Under the pieces are notes generated by a model, which was given only the letters and a program-made list of their open reading frames with translations, had not been told where the DNA came from and made no database searches. From Candidatus Methanophagaceae archaeon (GTDB lineage Archaea > Halobacteriota > Syntropharchaeia > Alkanophagales > Methanospirareceae), in contig QENJ01000270.1 in the NCBI GenBank assembly GCA_013374505.1, positions 1 to 6,653 on the forward strand: a DNA stretch of 6,653 nt, read 5' to 3'. The position numbers were made by a program, and so were the translations under genes. Shown piece by piece: positions 5,518 through 6,653 of this stretch. Each line of letters begins with the position of its first letter. The first letter of the stretch is position 1.

Positions 5518-6504
5518 ATGGGAACAAGTATTGGAGAGATATTAGAGCCACTAGGAACGAGTTTCGATGCGTTATCAGGTAAAATAATTGCTGTTGATGC
5601 TTATAACACACTATACCAATTCTTAAGCACCATTCGCCAGCCGGATGGGACACCGCTGAAAGATTCATCCGGTAGAACGACGTCCCACCTATCTGGGCTG
5701 ATATATCGCACAACAAATTTGATGGAGAAAGGGCTAAAGCTTGTATTCGTTTTTGATGGCAAACCACCCGAGCTAAAAGCAAAGGTTATCAAAGCCCGAA
5801 CGGAACGGCGCGAGGCAGCAAGAAAGAAATGGGAAGAAGCGGAAGTGCCCGAAGAAGCGCTTAAGTATGCAAAAGCATCTACAAGAATTGACGTTACGAT
5901 AGTAGAAGAATCGAAGCAGCTCTTAACTTATATGGGCATTCCACACGTACAAGCACTATCAGAAGGTGAAGCACAAGCGGCATATATGGTAACAAAAGGC
6001 GATGCCGAATTCGTGTGCACGCAGGACTATGATTCATTGCTCTTTGGTGCGCCTCGTGTGATACGAAATCTCAGTGCACCAAGAAAAAAGGCACGGCTCG
6101 AAGTTCTGGATTTACACAAATTTTTGCAGAAGCAGGGGATTACACGTGAAGAACTCATAGACCTCGCTATTTTGGTAGGTACGGATTTTAACGAAGGTGT
6201 GAATGGTATAGGTGCTAAGACTGCGTTAAAGCTGATTAAGAAGTATCATAGCATCGAAAAAATAATCGCGAACTCAAAGATAGTGGAAGATACGGGGATA
6301 GTGAATTACGAACTCGTTCGTGACATCTTTTTAGTGCCTGAAGTGTCCGATTCTTATGAAATAGTATGGCGTGCACCGGATGTGGCTAAACTAAAAGAGA
6401 TGCTCTGTGAGGAGCATAATTTCGCAGAAGAGCGGGTGTGCAACGCTTTGGAACGGAGTTCTGTGCCAAAAGTAAAACAAGGGAGTATAGAGCAGTGGTT
6501 GTAA
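5518..6504 (+). CDS. fen: Flap endonuclease 1 (FEN-1)
   Basis: FEN-1 cuts 5' flaps during Okazaki-fragment maturation and long-patch repair, working on the PCNA clamp. The 328 residues match archaeal FEN-1. The N-terminal nuclease block contains D27 (IAVDAYNTLYQ) and D80 (VFVFDGKPP). The internal block contains E149 and E151 (SEGEAQAAY), then D170 and D172 (TQDYDSLLFG) and D223 (VGTDFNEGVNGIG); together these are the expected two-metal ligands. The last block opens the helix-hairpin-helix DNA-binding region (GIGAKTALKLIKKY). The charged stretch at about 85-120 is the helical arch. The protein ends in QGSIEQWL (321-328), a PCNA-interacting peptide whose final positions are W-L rather than the usual two aromatics. 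The ATG at 5518 gives the family's standard MG start, which is processed in active FEN enzymes. There is no Shine-Dalgarno sequence, and two TAA stops follow in tandem. Confidence 0.97.
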   Translation: MGTSIGEILEPLGTSFDALSGKIIAVDAYNTLYQFLSTIRQPDGTPLKDSSGRTTSHLSGLIYRTTNLMEKGLKLVFVFDGKPPELKAKVIKARTERREAARKKWEEAEVPEEALKYAKASTRIDVTIVEESKQLLTYMGIPHVQALSEGEAQAAYMVTKGDAEFVCTQDYDSLLFGAPRVIRNLSAPRKKARLEVLDLHKFLQKQGITREELIDLAILVGTDFNEGVNGIGAKTALKLIKKYHSIEKIIANSKIVEDTGIVNYELVRDIFLVPEVSDSYEIVWRAPDVAKLKEMLCEEHNFAEERVCNALERSSVPKVKQGSIEQWL

Positions 6505-6552
6505 TAATACAGCGTTCTTTTCGGTGACTCGGAAGCCTTGAACTAAAAACCA

Positions 6553-6648
6553 CTATTTCAACAGTTCCCTTGCTTCTGTAGGGTATTTCTCACCCAAAAC
6601 TCGGTAATGCACCTCAAGGTCCACAGGATCTAAAAGTTCCCATCCAAA
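6553..6648 (-). pseudogene. Possible C-terminal end of an unknown gene, cut by an in-frame TAG
   Basis: Read on the minus strand, 31 codons from 6648 give a protein-like tail ending in TAG at 6553-6555. Segments include FGWELLDPVDLEVHY and RVLGEKYPTEARELLK, balanced in charge and hydrophobicity like a real amphipathic C-terminus. Immediately before it, at 6649-6651, is an in-frame TAG, and no start codon lies between. It could be the 3' end of a gene damaged by a nonsense mutation or frameshift, a gene read through a pyrrolysine-type TAG, or chance. I do not recognise the family, and only two bases of the window remain beyond the TAG. Confidence 0.3.
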
Positions 6649-6653
6649 CTATG

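Noticed and set aside
1..6653. CRISPR array, insertion sequence or prophage genes
   Set aside because: No regularly spaced repeats, transposase-like or phage-like proteins, or paired terminal repeats with target duplications were found.

Overview
The window is euryarchaeal chromosomal DNA. Diagnostic genes are an archaeal short-form adenylosuccinate synthetase, an archaeal/eukaryal-type flap endonuclease (FEN-1) with a C-terminal PCNA-binding peptide, and archaeal versions of ribosomal proteins uL11, uL1 and uL10 (P0). TATA-box-like elements lie at archaeal distances from several starts, and Shine-Dalgarno use is mixed. The lineage cannot be fixed from this window; an uncultured methanogen or methanotroph-related euryarchaeon is a guess.

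Layout from left to right: (1) purA on the plus strand, probably with little or no leader. (2) A gene-poor stretch of about 500 bases. Its first 250 bases, starting at the purA stop codon, fold by eye into several properly nested helices and look like an unassigned structured RNA, followed by a weak hairpin with a T-run. Its right part holds a TATA box and repeated motifs in front of a small regulator. (3) Two small winged-helix DNA-binding proteins facing each other end to end, 16 bases apart. (4) A membrane-anchored family 2 glycosyltransferase on the minus strand, with its own TATA box and an upstream 17-bp palindrome. (5) A minus-strand ribosomal operon uL11-uL1-uL10, with 1-base spacing or overlap between genes. 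(6) fen1 on the plus strand, divergent from the operon. (7) The possible tail of an unknown minus-strand gene at the right edge.

The three ribosomal genes encode parts of the GTPase-associated centre and L1 stalk of the large subunit and are packed as one transcription unit. The gene for the stalk protein L12 (P1), normally last in this archaeal operon, is not there. The uL10 reading frame also stops without the usual acidic tail and hydrophobic end. The other genes (purine synthesis, glycosylation, DNA repair/replication) are single housekeeping units with no visible functional link.

Most of the window is ordinary core genome. The points most worth a second look are the structured region after purA, the shortened uL10 with no L12, the candidate operators, and the amber-interrupted coding fragment at the right edge. 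Pairings and motifs were found by reading; no folding or database search was run.
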